From NCBI GenBank assembly GCA_937919015.1, contig CALFPN010000116.1, forward strand, positions 1 through 21,175: 21,175 nt of DNA. The letters run 5' to 3'. Each line of letters opens with the position of its first letter. Position 1 is the stretch's first letter. Position numbers and translations under genes: made by a program. This stretch comes from an uncultured Clostridia bacterium (GTDB lineage Bacteria; Bacillota; Clostridia; Lachnospirales; Anaerotignaceae). Positions 13,873-21,175 of this stretch are shown piece by piece. Below the pieces are notes generated by a model that saw only the letters and a program-made list of their open reading frames with translations, searched no databases and was not told the DNA's origin.

Positions 13873-14577
13873 TCAATCAAACGTTTCTTTTCTGTAAAAC
13901 GCCACTGCTTTTGCATATTCCTCTTTTTCGAGGGCTTCCTTTCCTTTTTCCGAAAGGGCATACACGCCCTTTTCCACTCTTTGGAACCATTGATCATAAT
14001 TCCTGCTTAAAATGACTACATGGTCTTCCATACCTTTTTCTCTGAGAAAAGCCGTGGAAACCTGCCCTTCCTTTTCCAAAAGACATGCCAGACGGATACT
14101 CTTCTCACGGAAAGCCGTCATGATCTTCCTGCGGGTCATACCGCCCACATTGGCATCCACCTGACGGTTTTCCAGTTCCCCCCTGACCTGTTCCTTTTTC
14201 TTTTTATTCTTACGAATGGGGCTGTCAGAAGGTTCCAGCACCACATCCACTGTTTTTAAAGGGCTGTCCAACGCCACTGTCAACAGCCCCAGTTCCAGCC
14301 GTTTCAATAATTTCAGCATATCCTTCCATGCCTTTTCCCGGGCACCTTTGGCGGGACGGGGAATCGCTACAAAAACCTGATCTGTCAGGCTCTGCCGTTC
14401 CAACCCCTGATAGACCAGTTTCAGATTAAAGGCCTTTTTCAGTTCCACAATCAGCAGCTGTCCATCTTTCACCGCAGCAATATCGCAGTCCTTTACCTCT
14501 GCCTGCACCTGATAGCCTTCTTCCTCCAGAAAAGCGCGGATGGGCTCGTATAAATCCGTTTCCTTAAAATCAGCCAT
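13873..14577 (-). CDS. DUF2161-family protein, putative PD-(D/E)XK nuclease fold
   Basis: A 234-aa cytosolic protein of the DUF2161 type. The N-terminal part has the nuclease-like pattern AEVKDCDIAAVKDGQLLIVELKK (25-48): E27, D32 and E45-x-K47 correspond to a PD-(D/E)XK centre. The middle (about 125-135) is a lysine run, RKNKKKKEQ. The C-terminal half (QVSTAFLREKGME...RVEKGVYALSEKGKEALE) looks like a winged-helix DNA-binding module. The family has no established function. The gene overlaps the end of pepP by 8 bases (ATGGCTGA), so translation is coupled. Confidence 0.83.
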   Translation of the reverse strand: MADFKETDLYEPIRAFLEEEGYQVQAEVKDCDIAAVKDGQLLIVELKKAFNLKLVYQGLERQSLTDQVFVAIPRPAKGAREKAWKDMLKLLKRLELGLLTVALDSPLKTVDVVLEPSDSPIRKNKKKKEQVRGELENRQVDANVGGMTRRKIMTAFREKSIRLACLLEKEGQVSTAFLREKGMEDHVVILSRNYDQWFQRVEKGVYALSEKGKEALEKEEYAKAVAFYRKETFD

Positions 14578-15820
14578 TATATTTCTCCATAAAAGCTTCG
14601 ATTTCTTCCACAGTTTTGATCATGGCGGAAGTCATGACTTCATTGCCTTCCTCTGTGACCAGCACATCATCTTCGATACGGATACCGATTTCCCATTCTT
14701 CAATATACAGCCCCGGTTCTACGGTCAGCACCATGCCGGGCTGCAGGGTACGGTCGATATATCTGCCGATATCATGGGTTTCTGCGCCAAGGTAATGACT
14801 CACCCCATGATAATAATATTTCGCCACATCTTCCTTCGTTTCCGCCAGACCGATTTCCTTCAGCGCATCAAAATAATAGTCTTTCAAGCATTCATTCAGG
14901 CTGCTGAAGGGCACACCGGGTTTGATGGCTTCGATGACTCTTCTCTGGCCTTCCAGAACGATGTTGTAAACCAGTTTCTGTCTTTCTGTGAATTTGCCGT
15001 TGATGGGGAAAGTACGGGAAATATCCCCTGCGTACCAGCCCCACTGGGCACCGGCATCGATCAGAATCAATTCCCCATCCTTTACCTGCTGGTCATTCTT
15101 ATCATAATGCAGGATGGTACCTCTTTTGCCGCCGGCTGCGATGGTGCCGAAGGCTCTGTCCTTTACGCCGTTCTTTTTCAGCACATAATCATAAGCCGCT
15201 TCCACTTCATATTCCATCATGTCAGGTCTTGCCGTTTTCATCATTTCTTCAATCCCCAGACGGGTGATGTCCATGGCCTTACGCATCCGTTCCAGCTCCC
15301 ATTCTTCCTTGATGACACGCATTTCGCTGAAATCAGGATAGAGGTCGCCAATGATGACATGGGGCATCTGTCTGCGGGCTTTTTCCGCAAATTCCAAAGA
15401 CGGAGACAATGCATCGTTCCATTCTCTGTTTTCCAGATCCAGCCATAGCTTCTTGATGCTGTTTTTAAAAATATATGAAGCAAAATCAGATTCGAAAGCA
15501 TCGATAGCAGAAATATCTGTAATGCCGCTGATTTCCGCGGCCTCTTCCGCAGTCATGTTTGCTCCCACCCATTTGGCCATATCGCCGTTATCTCTGGGGA
15601 TATACAACGTTTCCTGTACGCCTGTTCGAGTTTTTGCCATGAAAAGAATGCAGTCTTCCCTGTCGATCCCCGTCAGATAATAGAAATTACGGTCGGGAGA
15701 AAAGGGATATCTTTCATCCCCTCTTTTATAAGGAGCCTTGCCTGCAAAAATCACCGCAGCAGAAAACATTTCGATATGGTTCAGTAGTTTTTCTCTGTTC
15801 TTTTGAAACACTTCTTTCAT
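14570..15820 (-). CDS. pepP: Xaa-Pro aminopeptidase (aminopeptidase P, M24B)
   Basis: A 416-aa dinuclear metallopeptidase removing N-terminal residues that precede proline. The N-terminal AMP_N-type domain includes FSPDRNFYYLTG, followed by the pita-bread domain with all five metal ligands: D255 (DAGAQ), D266 (GDISRTFP), H342 (HGVSHYLG), E368 (TVEPGLY) and E383 (RIEDDV). ATG 15820 has AAAGG 9 bases upstream; ATG 15826 (2 residues longer) would be only 3 bases from it and is possible but less likely. It is the first gene of pepP, DUF2161, yccF, sanA-like, ybjQ and ends in TGA overlapping the next gene. Confidence 0.94.
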   Translation of the reverse strand: MKEVFQKNREKLLNHIEMFSAAVIFAGKAPYKRGDERYPFSPDRNFYYLTGIDREDCILFMAKTRTGVQETLYIPRDNGDMAKWVGANMTAEEAAEISGITDISAIDAFESDFASYIFKNSIKKLWLDLENREWNDALSPSLEFAEKARRQMPHVIIGDLYPDFSEMRVIKEEWELERMRKAMDITRLGIEEMMKTARPDMMEYEVEAAYDYVLKKNGVKDRAFGTIAAGGKRGTILHYDKNDQQVKDGELILIDAGAQWGWYAGDISRTFPINGKFTERQKLVYNIVLEGQRRVIEAIKPGVPFSSLNECLKDYYFDALKEIGLAETKEDVAKYYYHGVSHYLGAETHDIGRYIDRTLQPGMVLTVEPGLYIEEWEIGIRIEDDVLVTEEGNEVMTSAMIKTVEEIEAFMEKYNG

Positions 15821-15843
15821 CCTCATCAGCCTTTCACCATGAA

Positions 15844-15870
15844 AATATCATAGATTTTTTTCTTAATTGT
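15844..15870 (-). promoter_or_regulatory. Possible promoter of the pepP run
   Basis: On the minus strand TTTACA is followed at 15 bp by TATGAT, or at 17 bp by TGATAT, in the only gap (about 75 bp) upstream of pepP. Spacing or hexamer quality is suboptimal in either reading, so this is tentative. Confidence 0.35.
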
Positions 15871-15897
15871 AAACAAAGTCTTAAATCTTTCCTAAGA

Positions 15898-17064
15898 TTA
15901 TTCTTCCACCAGAAAACCTCTTTCTTCAAAGAATGTCTGAATATCCTTTTTTGCACCGGTCACTCTGCCCTGTACCGCATCGGGTTTGCCGCCGCCTTTG
16001 CAGGCAAAGGGTTCTTTCATGGCATCGGTAAAATCTCTGCCGTCCTTTTCACTGCTCAGCAGCACGAATGCAAAACCGTCACCGCTAGGAGAGAACACCG
16101 CTGTTCTCTTCGCTCCTTTTTTCAGCAGCAGGTCAGCAAAGTGTGTCATATCTTTACTATTAAAACCATCCCCGAAAAAGAGGATATTTTCTGTTCCCTC
16201 TGCCACCTGTTCCGCCTTCAGATTGAAGTATTTCCATTTCAGCTGGTTCAATGTCTGGGTCAGTTCCTCTCTTTCCGCCAGTACATTCTTCACTGCAGTA
16301 TCCACCTTTTCCGCAGGGACAGAAAGCAGTCTGCCCGCTTCTGCGGAAACATCATTTTTCTTACGGCAATCCTGCAGGGCGCGTTTGCCGCAGAGCAGTT
16401 CCAGTCTGGTACCACCTTTATAATTCTGGGAACTGATGATCTTGATCTGACCCACTTCCCCCGCCAGTTTCACATGGGTGCCGCAGCAGGCACAGCAGTC
16501 ATACTCCCCTACGTTTACGATACGCACCTGACCTTCCAGTTCTTTTTTACTGCGGTATTCCAGTGCGTCCAGTTCCTCTTTGGAAGGATATCTGATGCCC
16601 ACAGGAACATTGTTCCAGATGGCTTCGTTTGCCTTTTCTTCCAGCCAGGGCAGATCTTCTTCGGGAATCTTTGTATTCAAGTCAATAGTGATCATTTCCT
16701 TGCCCATGTGGAAGCCCACGTTATCACATCCATATTTTGCGCAGATGACCCCACTAAGGATGTGTTCGCCAGAATGGTTCTGCATCAGGTCAAAACGATG
16801 CGCCCAGTCAATCTCGCCTTTCACTTCCGCCCCCACTTCCAGAGGTCGATCTGTGGTATGGGTCACGATATCGTCTTTTTCATGAACATCCAGCACATTT
16901 ACGCCGCCCAGCGTACCTACATCGGCAGGCTGCCCGCCGCCTTCGGGGTAGAAAAGTGTTCTGTCCAGAACGACTTTCCAGTTCTTTTTTTCTTCTGTAC
17001 ATTCCAGCACCTTTGCAGTAAATGTTGTTGCATAAGCGTCCTGATAATATAATTTTTCGGTCAT
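15898..17064 (-). CDS. Alanyl-tRNA editing protein (AlaX-L type, DHHA1 domain)
   Basis: A 388-aa free-standing editing enzyme that hydrolyses mischarged Ser-tRNA(Ala) or Gly-tRNA(Ala), related to the editing part of alanyl-tRNA synthetase. The N-terminal beta-barrel carries the conserved FYPEGGGQPADVG (38-50). The zinc site is H97/H101 (NHSGEH) plus C193/H197 (CCGTH). A coiled stretch (about 250-290) leads into a C-terminal DHHA1 domain ending in ACKGGGKPDAVQGR. It lacks the synthetase catalytic domain, and its length fits AlaX-L. The start has CGGAGG 8 bases upstream. It is monocistronic, with its own promoter; the end is followed only by a weak inverted repeat. Confidence 0.93.
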   Translation of the reverse strand: MTEKLYYQDAYATTFTAKVLECTEEKKNWKVVLDRTLFYPEGGGQPADVGTLGGVNVLDVHEKDDIVTHTTDRPLEVGAEVKGEIDWAHRFDLMQNHSGEHILSGVICAKYGCDNVGFHMGKEMITIDLNTKIPEEDLPWLEEKANEAIWNNVPVGIRYPSKEELDALEYRSKKELEGQVRIVNVGEYDCCACCGTHVKLAGEVGQIKIISSQNYKGGTRLELLCGKRALQDCRKKNDVSAEAGRLLSVPAEKVDTAVKNVLAEREELTQTLNQLKWKYFNLKAEQVAEGTENILFFGDGFNSKDMTHFADLLLKKGAKRTAVFSPSGDGFAFVLLSSEKDGRDFTDAMKEPFACKGGGKPDAVQGRVTGAKKDIQTFFEERGFLVEE

Positions 17065-17102
17065 GGGTATTCCTCCGTATATCGCATGTGATTTATCTGC
17101 TT

Positions 17103-17131
17103 ATTATAGCATAAAACGGACGGAACCTCAA
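17103..17131 (-). promoter_or_regulatory. Promoter of the alanyl-tRNA editing gene
   Basis: On the minus strand TTGAGG (17126-17131), a 17-bp spacer and a perfect TATAAT (17103-17108) preceded by TGC, an extended -10. Distance to the start codon is about 40 bases. Confidence 0.8.
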
Positions 17132-17237
17132 AAAACTTCGTCTTTTCCTGTCGCTTTGCTCCTTAAGACATAAAAAATGAGAAACAATCCTGCAAGCAGC
17201 TATTTTCATTTTCTTATGTTTTCCTCCTCTCTTCACG

Positions 17238-17266
17238 AAAAAGCGGTATGCATTTCTGCATACCGT
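17238..17266 (-). terminator. Rho-independent terminator of the symporter gene
   Basis: A perfect 9-bp stem CGGTATGCA/TGCATACCG with a GAAA tetraloop (17244-17265), followed on the minus strand by CTTTTTC, 50 bases after the symporter stop. Confidence 0.92.
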
Positions 17267-17315
17267 TTTAAATTCATCTTTTTGGAATTACAAATTCTTA
17301 CGAAACTTCTCTGGA

Positions 17316-18710
17316 TTATTTATCTACTACGGGAGCTTCGTCATCCATCCACTTCAGCAGACCACCCATTTCAGCGTCTTTGTCCCAAACGTATTTCTTG
17401 GTTTCAGATGCGATAACACCACTCAGACCAAGTAGCGCAACCAGGTTGGGGAATGCCATACAGGCATTCAGAGTGTCTGCCACATTCCAAACCACTTCCA
17501 GTGCCGCTGCGCAGCCGACGAATACAACCAGTGTCCATGCAATACGGAAAGGTTTGATGGCTTTGATGCCTACCAGATAAACCCATGCACGTTCGCCGTA
17601 GTAAGACCAGCCCAAAATCGTAGACCATGCAAAGGTAATGAGGCCAACAGTCAGAACAATGGGCCCCACCGTAGGAATCGTCGCAAAGGCCGCGGAGGTC
17701 AGTTCCGCCCCAACCAAACCATCCATACCAACAGGATCCCGCAGTATAGTAGAAACCAGTACCAGCCCTGTCATCAGACACACAACGATGGTATCCCAGA
17801 ATACACCGGACATAGAAATCAGAGCCTGACGGGAAGGATTTCTGGTAGCCGCCGCCGCATCTACGATGGGCGCAGAACCCAGCCCGGATTCATTGGTGAA
17901 CAAACCACGAGCTACGCCGTAACGGATACATTGCATAATTGTGATACCAACAAAGCCGCCGCCTGCAGCTGCAGGGTTGAATGCGGATTTAATGATAACT
18001 GCAAATGTTTCAGGAATGTAAGATGCATTGATAATCAGAATGATTACACAACCCAAAATATAGAACCCCGCCATGAAAGGTACCAGTTTTTCGCAGACTT
18101 TGGAAATGGACTGCACACCGCCAAGGATGCAAAGCCCTGTAATGACTGTCAGAACAACACCCGTAATGACTTTGGAAATACCAAAGGTGTTCTGCACAGA
18201 TTCCGCAATAGAATTCCCCTGGGTCATGTTACCGATTCCGAAGCAGGCTATGGCGGTGAATACCGCAAAGAGGATACCCAGCCATTTCTGACCCATGCCC
18301 CGTTCCAGTGCATACATAGGCCCGCCGATGAAAGAACCATCCTTTGCCCGCACTCTGTACTTAATGGAAAGAACTGCTTCACCGTACTTCGTCGCCATAC
18401 CAAACAGACCTGTCAGCCAGATCCATAACACAGACCCCGGGCCGCCCAAACCAACTGCCGTTGCTACCCCAACGATATTCCCTGTACCGATGGTAGCCGC
18501 CATAGCCGTTGCCAGAGCACCAAAACCGGAAACATCGCCGCTGGCCTCTTTATCGGGCGTGATAGAAAGCTTGATCGCTTTGAAAGTCTTACGCTGGATA
18601 ATCCCCGTGCGGAAGGTCAGAAAAACATGGGTGCCCACTAAAAGGCACAGCATAACCGGTCCCCATACGAAGCCATTGATGGTACTTACAAAGTTATTGA
18701 ATGCTTCCAT
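17316..18710 (-). CDS. Alanine/glycine:cation symporter (AGCS family)
   Basis: A 464-aa polytopic membrane protein with about ten or eleven hydrophobic segments, importing alanine or glycine with Na+ or H+. Family signatures include GTGNIVGVATAVGLGGPGSVLWIWL with ATKYGEAVL, the cytoplasmic FIGGPMYALERGMG and GLFTNESGLGSAPI; the C-terminal AGCS region FAWSTILGWSYYGERAWVYLVG is also clear. ATG 18710 is chosen because AAGGAGGGGG lies directly upstream and the product begins with the usual hydrophobic entry helix; an upstream in-frame ATG at 18752 has no such site. No glycine riboswitch fits in the 120-bp leader. It has its own terminator. Confidence 0.95.
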   Translation of the reverse strand: MEAFNNFVSTINGFVWGPVMLCLLVGTHVFLTFRTGIIQRKTFKAIKLSITPDKEASGDVSGFGALATAMAATIGTGNIVGVATAVGLGGPGSVLWIWLTGLFGMATKYGEAVLSIKYRVRAKDGSFIGGPMYALERGMGQKWLGILFAVFTAIACFGIGNMTQGNSIAESVQNTFGISKVITGVVLTVITGLCILGGVQSISKVCEKLVPFMAGFYILGCVIILIINASYIPETFAVIIKSAFNPAAAGGGFVGITIMQCIRYGVARGLFTNESGLGSAPIVDAAAATRNPSRQALISMSGVFWDTIVVCLMTGLVLVSTILRDPVGMDGLVGAELTSAAFATIPTVGPIVLTVGLITFAWSTILGWSYYGERAWVYLVGIKAIKPFRIAWTLVVFVGCAAALEVVWNVADTLNACMAFPNLVALLGLSGVIASETKKYVWDKDAEMGGLLKWMDDEAPVVDK

Positions 18711-18814
18711 AAGTCCCCCTCCTTTTAAAAATATATGATAATTGCGGTTCATATGGAATCTATTCTTTTTCCAAAAAGATTATGTAAGTCCCATCCATTA
18801 AGATTTCGTTCATA

Positions 18815-18838
18815 TAAAAAGCCTGAACAATGTCAGGC
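18815..18838 (-). terminator. Terminator of the 191-aa membrane protein gene
   Basis: A GCCTGA/TCAGGC stem with a 6-nt loop (18821-18838) followed by TTTTTAT on the minus strand. The stop codon TGA of the gene lies inside the upstream arm of the stem. Confidence 0.85.
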
Positions 18839-19408
18839 CTCTTCTTCCTTCTGTAATTCTTCTGCACAGATTCCTTCTACGGCTTCTTCCGTGATTTCTT
18901 CCGTGGTTTCTGTTTTCTTTTCCTTCATCAGACTACGGGCAAAATAGAGGATGATACATGCCACTGCAATCTGTGGAACCGAATAGCCGAAACGCCAAAT
19001 AAATTCAGGCACATAGAAAAATGTTCCCAGCAGATTGGTCCCTGTTTTCCAGAGAACAGACAGACCAAGGATCAGCAAAATCCATCCAAACAGGCGGCGA
19101 TGCTTTTCCGTCAGCTGCCAGTCCGGTTTGTAACTGATATAATTTGCAAAGAAAAAGTCGTCCTTCACCTCTGCAAAGGCCTCCTCCGTCATATGCCGCA
19201 GATTATGGGTATGAAAAAAACTATAGCACCAGATCACCGGCAAAATCAGCAGCAGTTCTTCCCAGTTCAGCCAGAAAGCAACGGCCGCAATGGCGCAAAA
19301 TGCACTCAGCAGACTGACACCATGCTTATACAGCCCCATATACATTTCCCCTGCACCGGGACAGCAGGAAAACGCCAGTGTAAAAAAACGATTCTTTTTG
19401 TTTGTCAT
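18833..19408 (-). CDS. Unrecognised multi-spanning membrane protein with acidic C-terminal tail
   Basis: A 191-aa protein. The N-terminus has FSCCPGAGEMYMGLYKHG (13-30), similar to the PGxGxxYxG entry of TM2-domain proteins, followed by hydrophobic segments at about 31-48, 50-66, 106-121 and 141-158. A soluble loop (67-105) contains HTHNLRHM and a stretch of charged and aromatic residues. The C-terminal 30 residues are acidic (TETTEEITEEAVEGICAEE), presumably cytoplasmic. I recognise no named family beyond the TM2 resemblance. The start has AAAGGAGG 8 bases upstream, and the gene is a single unit with its own promoter and terminator. Confidence 0.82.
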   Translation of the reverse strand: MTNKKNRFFTLAFSCCPGAGEMYMGLYKHGVSLLSAFCAIAAVAFWLNWEELLLILPVIWCYSFFHTHNLRHMTEEAFAEVKDDFFFANYISYKPDWQLTEKHRRLFGWILLILGLSVLWKTGTNLLGTFFYVPEFIWRFGYSVPQIAVACIILYFARSLMKEKKTETTEEITEEAVEGICAEELQKEEEA

Positions 19409-19446
19409 AAGAATTCCTCCTTTGTATGAAAACTTTTCCTGCTCTT

Positions 19447-19455
19447 ATCATAGCA
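19447..19455 (-). promoter_or_regulatory. Extended -10 promoter of the membrane protein gene
   Basis: On the minus strand TGCTATGAT (TGn plus TATGAT, -10 at 19447-19452), with no -35 box at the usual distance. It lies about 40 bases before the start codon at 19408. Confidence 0.55.
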
Positions 19456-19505
19456 AAGGATTTTTAGAACTTTTTTCAACGTTTCTTAAGATTTTTTAAA
19501 TATTG

Positions 19506-19542
19506 TAAAAAAAAGAAAGACCACGGAAATCCCATGGTCTTT
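19506..19542 (-). terminator. Rho-independent terminator of lon-ysxC
   Basis: An 8-bp perfect stem AAAGACCA/TGGTCTTT (arms 19535-19542 and 19516-19523) followed on the minus strand by CTTTTTTTT, 7 bases past the ysxC stop. Confidence 0.93.
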
Positions 19543-19549
19543 GCAGCTC

Positions 19550-20191
19550 TTATTCTTCTTCGATTTCTACGAGCTCGATTTCTTCATCGGGGATATACTT
19601 TTCACCGCCGGGCAGGAATTTTTCGATCTCCGCCCACAGTTCTTCCACACCGGTTTTCTTTTCACCGGAGAAAGGGATGAGTACATCCTCAGGGCCCAAT
19701 TTCAATGTCTTTCTGATAACAGAAAGATGTTTCTGGATCTGGCTGCGGTTGATCTTATCAGATTTTGTTGCGGCAATGATGATATCAAAGCCGAAATGCT
19801 TCAGCCATTCGTACATCATGATATCATTTTTGCCGGGTTCATGACGAATATCGATTAGAAGGATGATGGCACGCAGTTCTTTTCTTTTCTGCAGATATTC
19901 CTCCATCATCATGCCCCATTTTGCCACTTCGGACTTAGGCACTTTTGCATAGCCGTAGCCGGGCAGGTCAACCACATACATCATGTCGTTTACACCGTAA
20001 AAATTGATGGTACGGGTCTTACCGGGCTGGGAAGAGGTTCTTGCCAGAGCCTTTCTGCCCAGAATGGCATTGATGAGAGTGGATTTGCCCACGTTGGATT
20101 TGCCTGCGAAAGCAATTTCAGGCAGGCCATCCTGCGGGTAATGGGAAAAATTTGTCCCGATATATTTCAGATCACAATTTTTTACTTTCAT
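19550..20191 (-). CDS. ysxC: Ribosome-biogenesis GTPase YsxC/EngB
   Basis: A 213-aa TrmE-Era-type GTPase needed for late 50S subunit assembly. G1 is GKSNVGKS (30-37), the G2 region TSSQPGKTRTINFY is at 52-65, G3 DLPG at 75-78, G4 TKSD at 142-145 and G5 PFSGEKKTG at 173-181. It carries an acidic C-terminal tail (PDEEIELVEIEEE). Its ATG overlaps the lon stop (ATGA). The lon-ysxC order is that of Bacillus and other Firmicutes, where both genes follow clpX. Confidence 0.96.
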   Translation of the reverse strand: MKVKNCDLKYIGTNFSHYPQDGLPEIAFAGKSNVGKSTLINAILGRKALARTSSQPGKTRTINFYGVNDMMYVVDLPGYGYAKVPKSEVAKWGMMMEEYLQKRKELRAIILLIDIRHEPGKNDIMMYEWLKHFGFDIIIAATKSDKINRSQIQKHLSVIRKTLKLGPEDVLIPFSGEKKTGVEELWAEIEKFLPGGEKYIPDEEIELVEIEEE

Positions 20192-21175
20192 GCTTTTTCC
20201 CCCTTCACCAGTGCTGCCGCCAGCACGTCATCCATGGTTTCCGCCAGAACAAATGCCATGCCTTCTCTGATTTCCGGCAGAATTTCGTTCAGGTCTTTTT
20301 CATTTTCCTTGGGCAGAACCACCGTCTTGATACCGACTTTTTTCGCCGCAAGCACTTTTTCCTGCAGACCACCGATAGCAAGTACTCTGCCGCGGATGGT
20401 CACTTCCCCTGTCATGGCAACATCATTGCGGACAGGAATACCCGTCAGGGCAGAGATCATAGCCGTTGCCATGGTTACTCCGGCGGAAGGGCCGTCCTTG
20501 GGTGTCGCGCCTTCAGGAATATGGATATGTATATCGTTCTTTTTATAGAAGTCAGGTTCCAGTTTGAATTCTTCATATCTGGAGCGGATAAAGCTGATGG
20601 CTGCCTCGGAGGATTCCTGCATCACTTTGCCCAAGTTGCCTGTCACCTTGAACTTGCCTTCCCCGGGCATCACATTCACTTCCACGGAAAGGGTGGTGCC
20701 ACCCACTCTTGTCCACGCCAGACCACGCACAATACCCACCTGCGGCTTGCTATAGATGGTTTCAGGCATGAATTTTCTTGCACCCAACAGATCTTCCAGA
20801 TTCTTCGCAGAAACCGTCATGGTTTTCTTTTCGCCGCCCATGATGGTGGTTACCGCCTTACGGCAAACCTCACCAATAACGCGTTCCAGCTGACGCACGC
20901 CTGCTTCTCTGGTATAGCCGTCAATGATGGCATCAATGGCATCGGCCTTAAATTTCAGCTGTTTTGCTGTCAGGCCGTGGCGTTTTCTCTGTTTTGCCAC
21001 CAGATGATTTTCTGCGATATGCAGTTTTTCATTGGAAGTATAGCTGGACAGCTCAATGATTTCCATTCTGTCCCGCAGGGGGCCGGGAATGGTATCCAGA
21101 CTGTTGGCGGTACACATGAACAGTACCTTGGACAGGTCATAGGGCTGTTCCACGAAATGATCGCGGAAGGTGCTG
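20188..21175 (-). CDS. lon: ATP-dependent protease LonA, C-terminal part (5' end beyond the window)
   Basis: The last 328 or so residues of LonA, the AAA+ serine protease degrading misfolded and regulatory proteins. The frame is open to the window edge and begins STFRDHFVEQPYDLSKVLFMCTAN, internal to the AAA module, so the true start lies to the right. Visible are the AAA sensor residues (NSLDTIPGPLRDRME), the alpha-helical domain with GYTREAGVRQLER, and the protease domain with the catalytic Ser in PKDGPSAGVT and Lys in GGLQEKVLAAKKVG. The end is standard for LonA. It overlaps ysxC by ATGA. Together with the LonB-like gene it gives two Lon-type proteases within about 17 kb. Confidence 0.96.
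   Translation of the reverse strand, partial: STFRDHFVEQPYDLSKVLFMCTANSLDTIPGPLRDRMEIIELSSYTSNEKLHIAENHLVAKQRKRHGLTAKQLKFKADAIDAIIDGYTREAGVRQLERVIGEVCRKAVTTIMGGEKKTMTVSAKNLEDLLGARKFMPETIYSKPQVGIVRGLAWTRVGGTTLSVEVNVMPGEGKFKVTGNLGKVMQESSEAAISFIRSRYEEFKLEPDFYKKNDIHIHIPEGATPKDGPSAGVTMATAMISALTGIPVRNDVAMTGEVTIRGRVLAIGGLQEKVLAAKKVGIKTVVLPKENEKDLNEILPEIREGMAFVLAETMDDVLAAALVKGEKA

Noticed and set aside
18711..18814. Glycine riboswitch or T-box upstream of the symporter
   Set aside because: The leader is only about 120 bases, part of it the preceding terminator, and shows no conserved riboswitch or T-box sequence.

Overview
The window looks like chromosomal core DNA of a mid-GC member of the Clostridia (Firmicutes), most likely a Lachnospirales/Anaerotignum-type gut anaerobe. 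The placement rests on gene order shared with Firmicutes (rph-rdgB-yfcE; lon-ysxC; tsaE-tsaB-rimI), strong AGGAGG-type ribosome binding sites, extended -10 promoters, and copper-amine-oxidase-like domains on a cell-wall amidase. The genus is an inference. Of 22 genes, 12 end in TGA, 10 in TAA and none in TAG. Almost everything is on the minus strand, so the text runs in transcription order from right to left.

Layout: 21175-19550 is the 3' part of lonA followed by ysxC/engB (overlapping by ATGA). 19408-18833 is an unrecognised membrane protein. 18710-17316 is an alanine/glycine:cation symporter. 17064-15898 is an AlaX-type Ala-tRNA editing protein. 15820-12464 is a tight five-gene run: pepP, a DUF2161 nuclease-fold protein, a YccF membrane protein, a SanA/YdcF-like protein interrupted by one in-frame TGA, and a YbjQ protein. 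12456-11616 is an 841-bp transposase-free element with 26-bp terminal inverted repeats and a perfect 8-bp target duplication, carrying one lipoprotein gene. 10848-11576 (plus strand, the only plus-strand gene) is a secreted M23 peptidase with a consensus WalR-type box upstream. 10655-6842 is a run of a very basic 90-aa protein, a membrane protein with a very acidic cytoplasmic tail, and the tRNA t6A genes tsaE-tsaB with rimI. tsaB carries one in-frame TGA. 6768-4366 is a LonB-like AAA/Lon protease. 4176-2122 is an exported N-acetylmuramoyl-L-alanine amidase. 2026-171 is rph-rdgB-yfcE. 54-1 is the 5' part of a tRNA-Arg(UCU) gene with a near-consensus promoter.

Functionally the window mixes RNA and nucleotide housekeeping (Rph, RdgB, TsaE/TsaB, AlaX, tRNA-Arg), protein quality control and peptide turnover (LonA, LonB-like, PepP), ribosome maturation (YsxC, RimI) and cell-wall hydrolysis (amidase, M23 peptidase). 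The points most worth a second look are the passenger-only mobile element, which splits a formerly shared terminator; the two isolated in-frame TGA codons, one in the normally essential tsaB; the charge-matched basic/acidic gene pair; and the WalR/PhoP-like box between that operon and the M23 peptidase.
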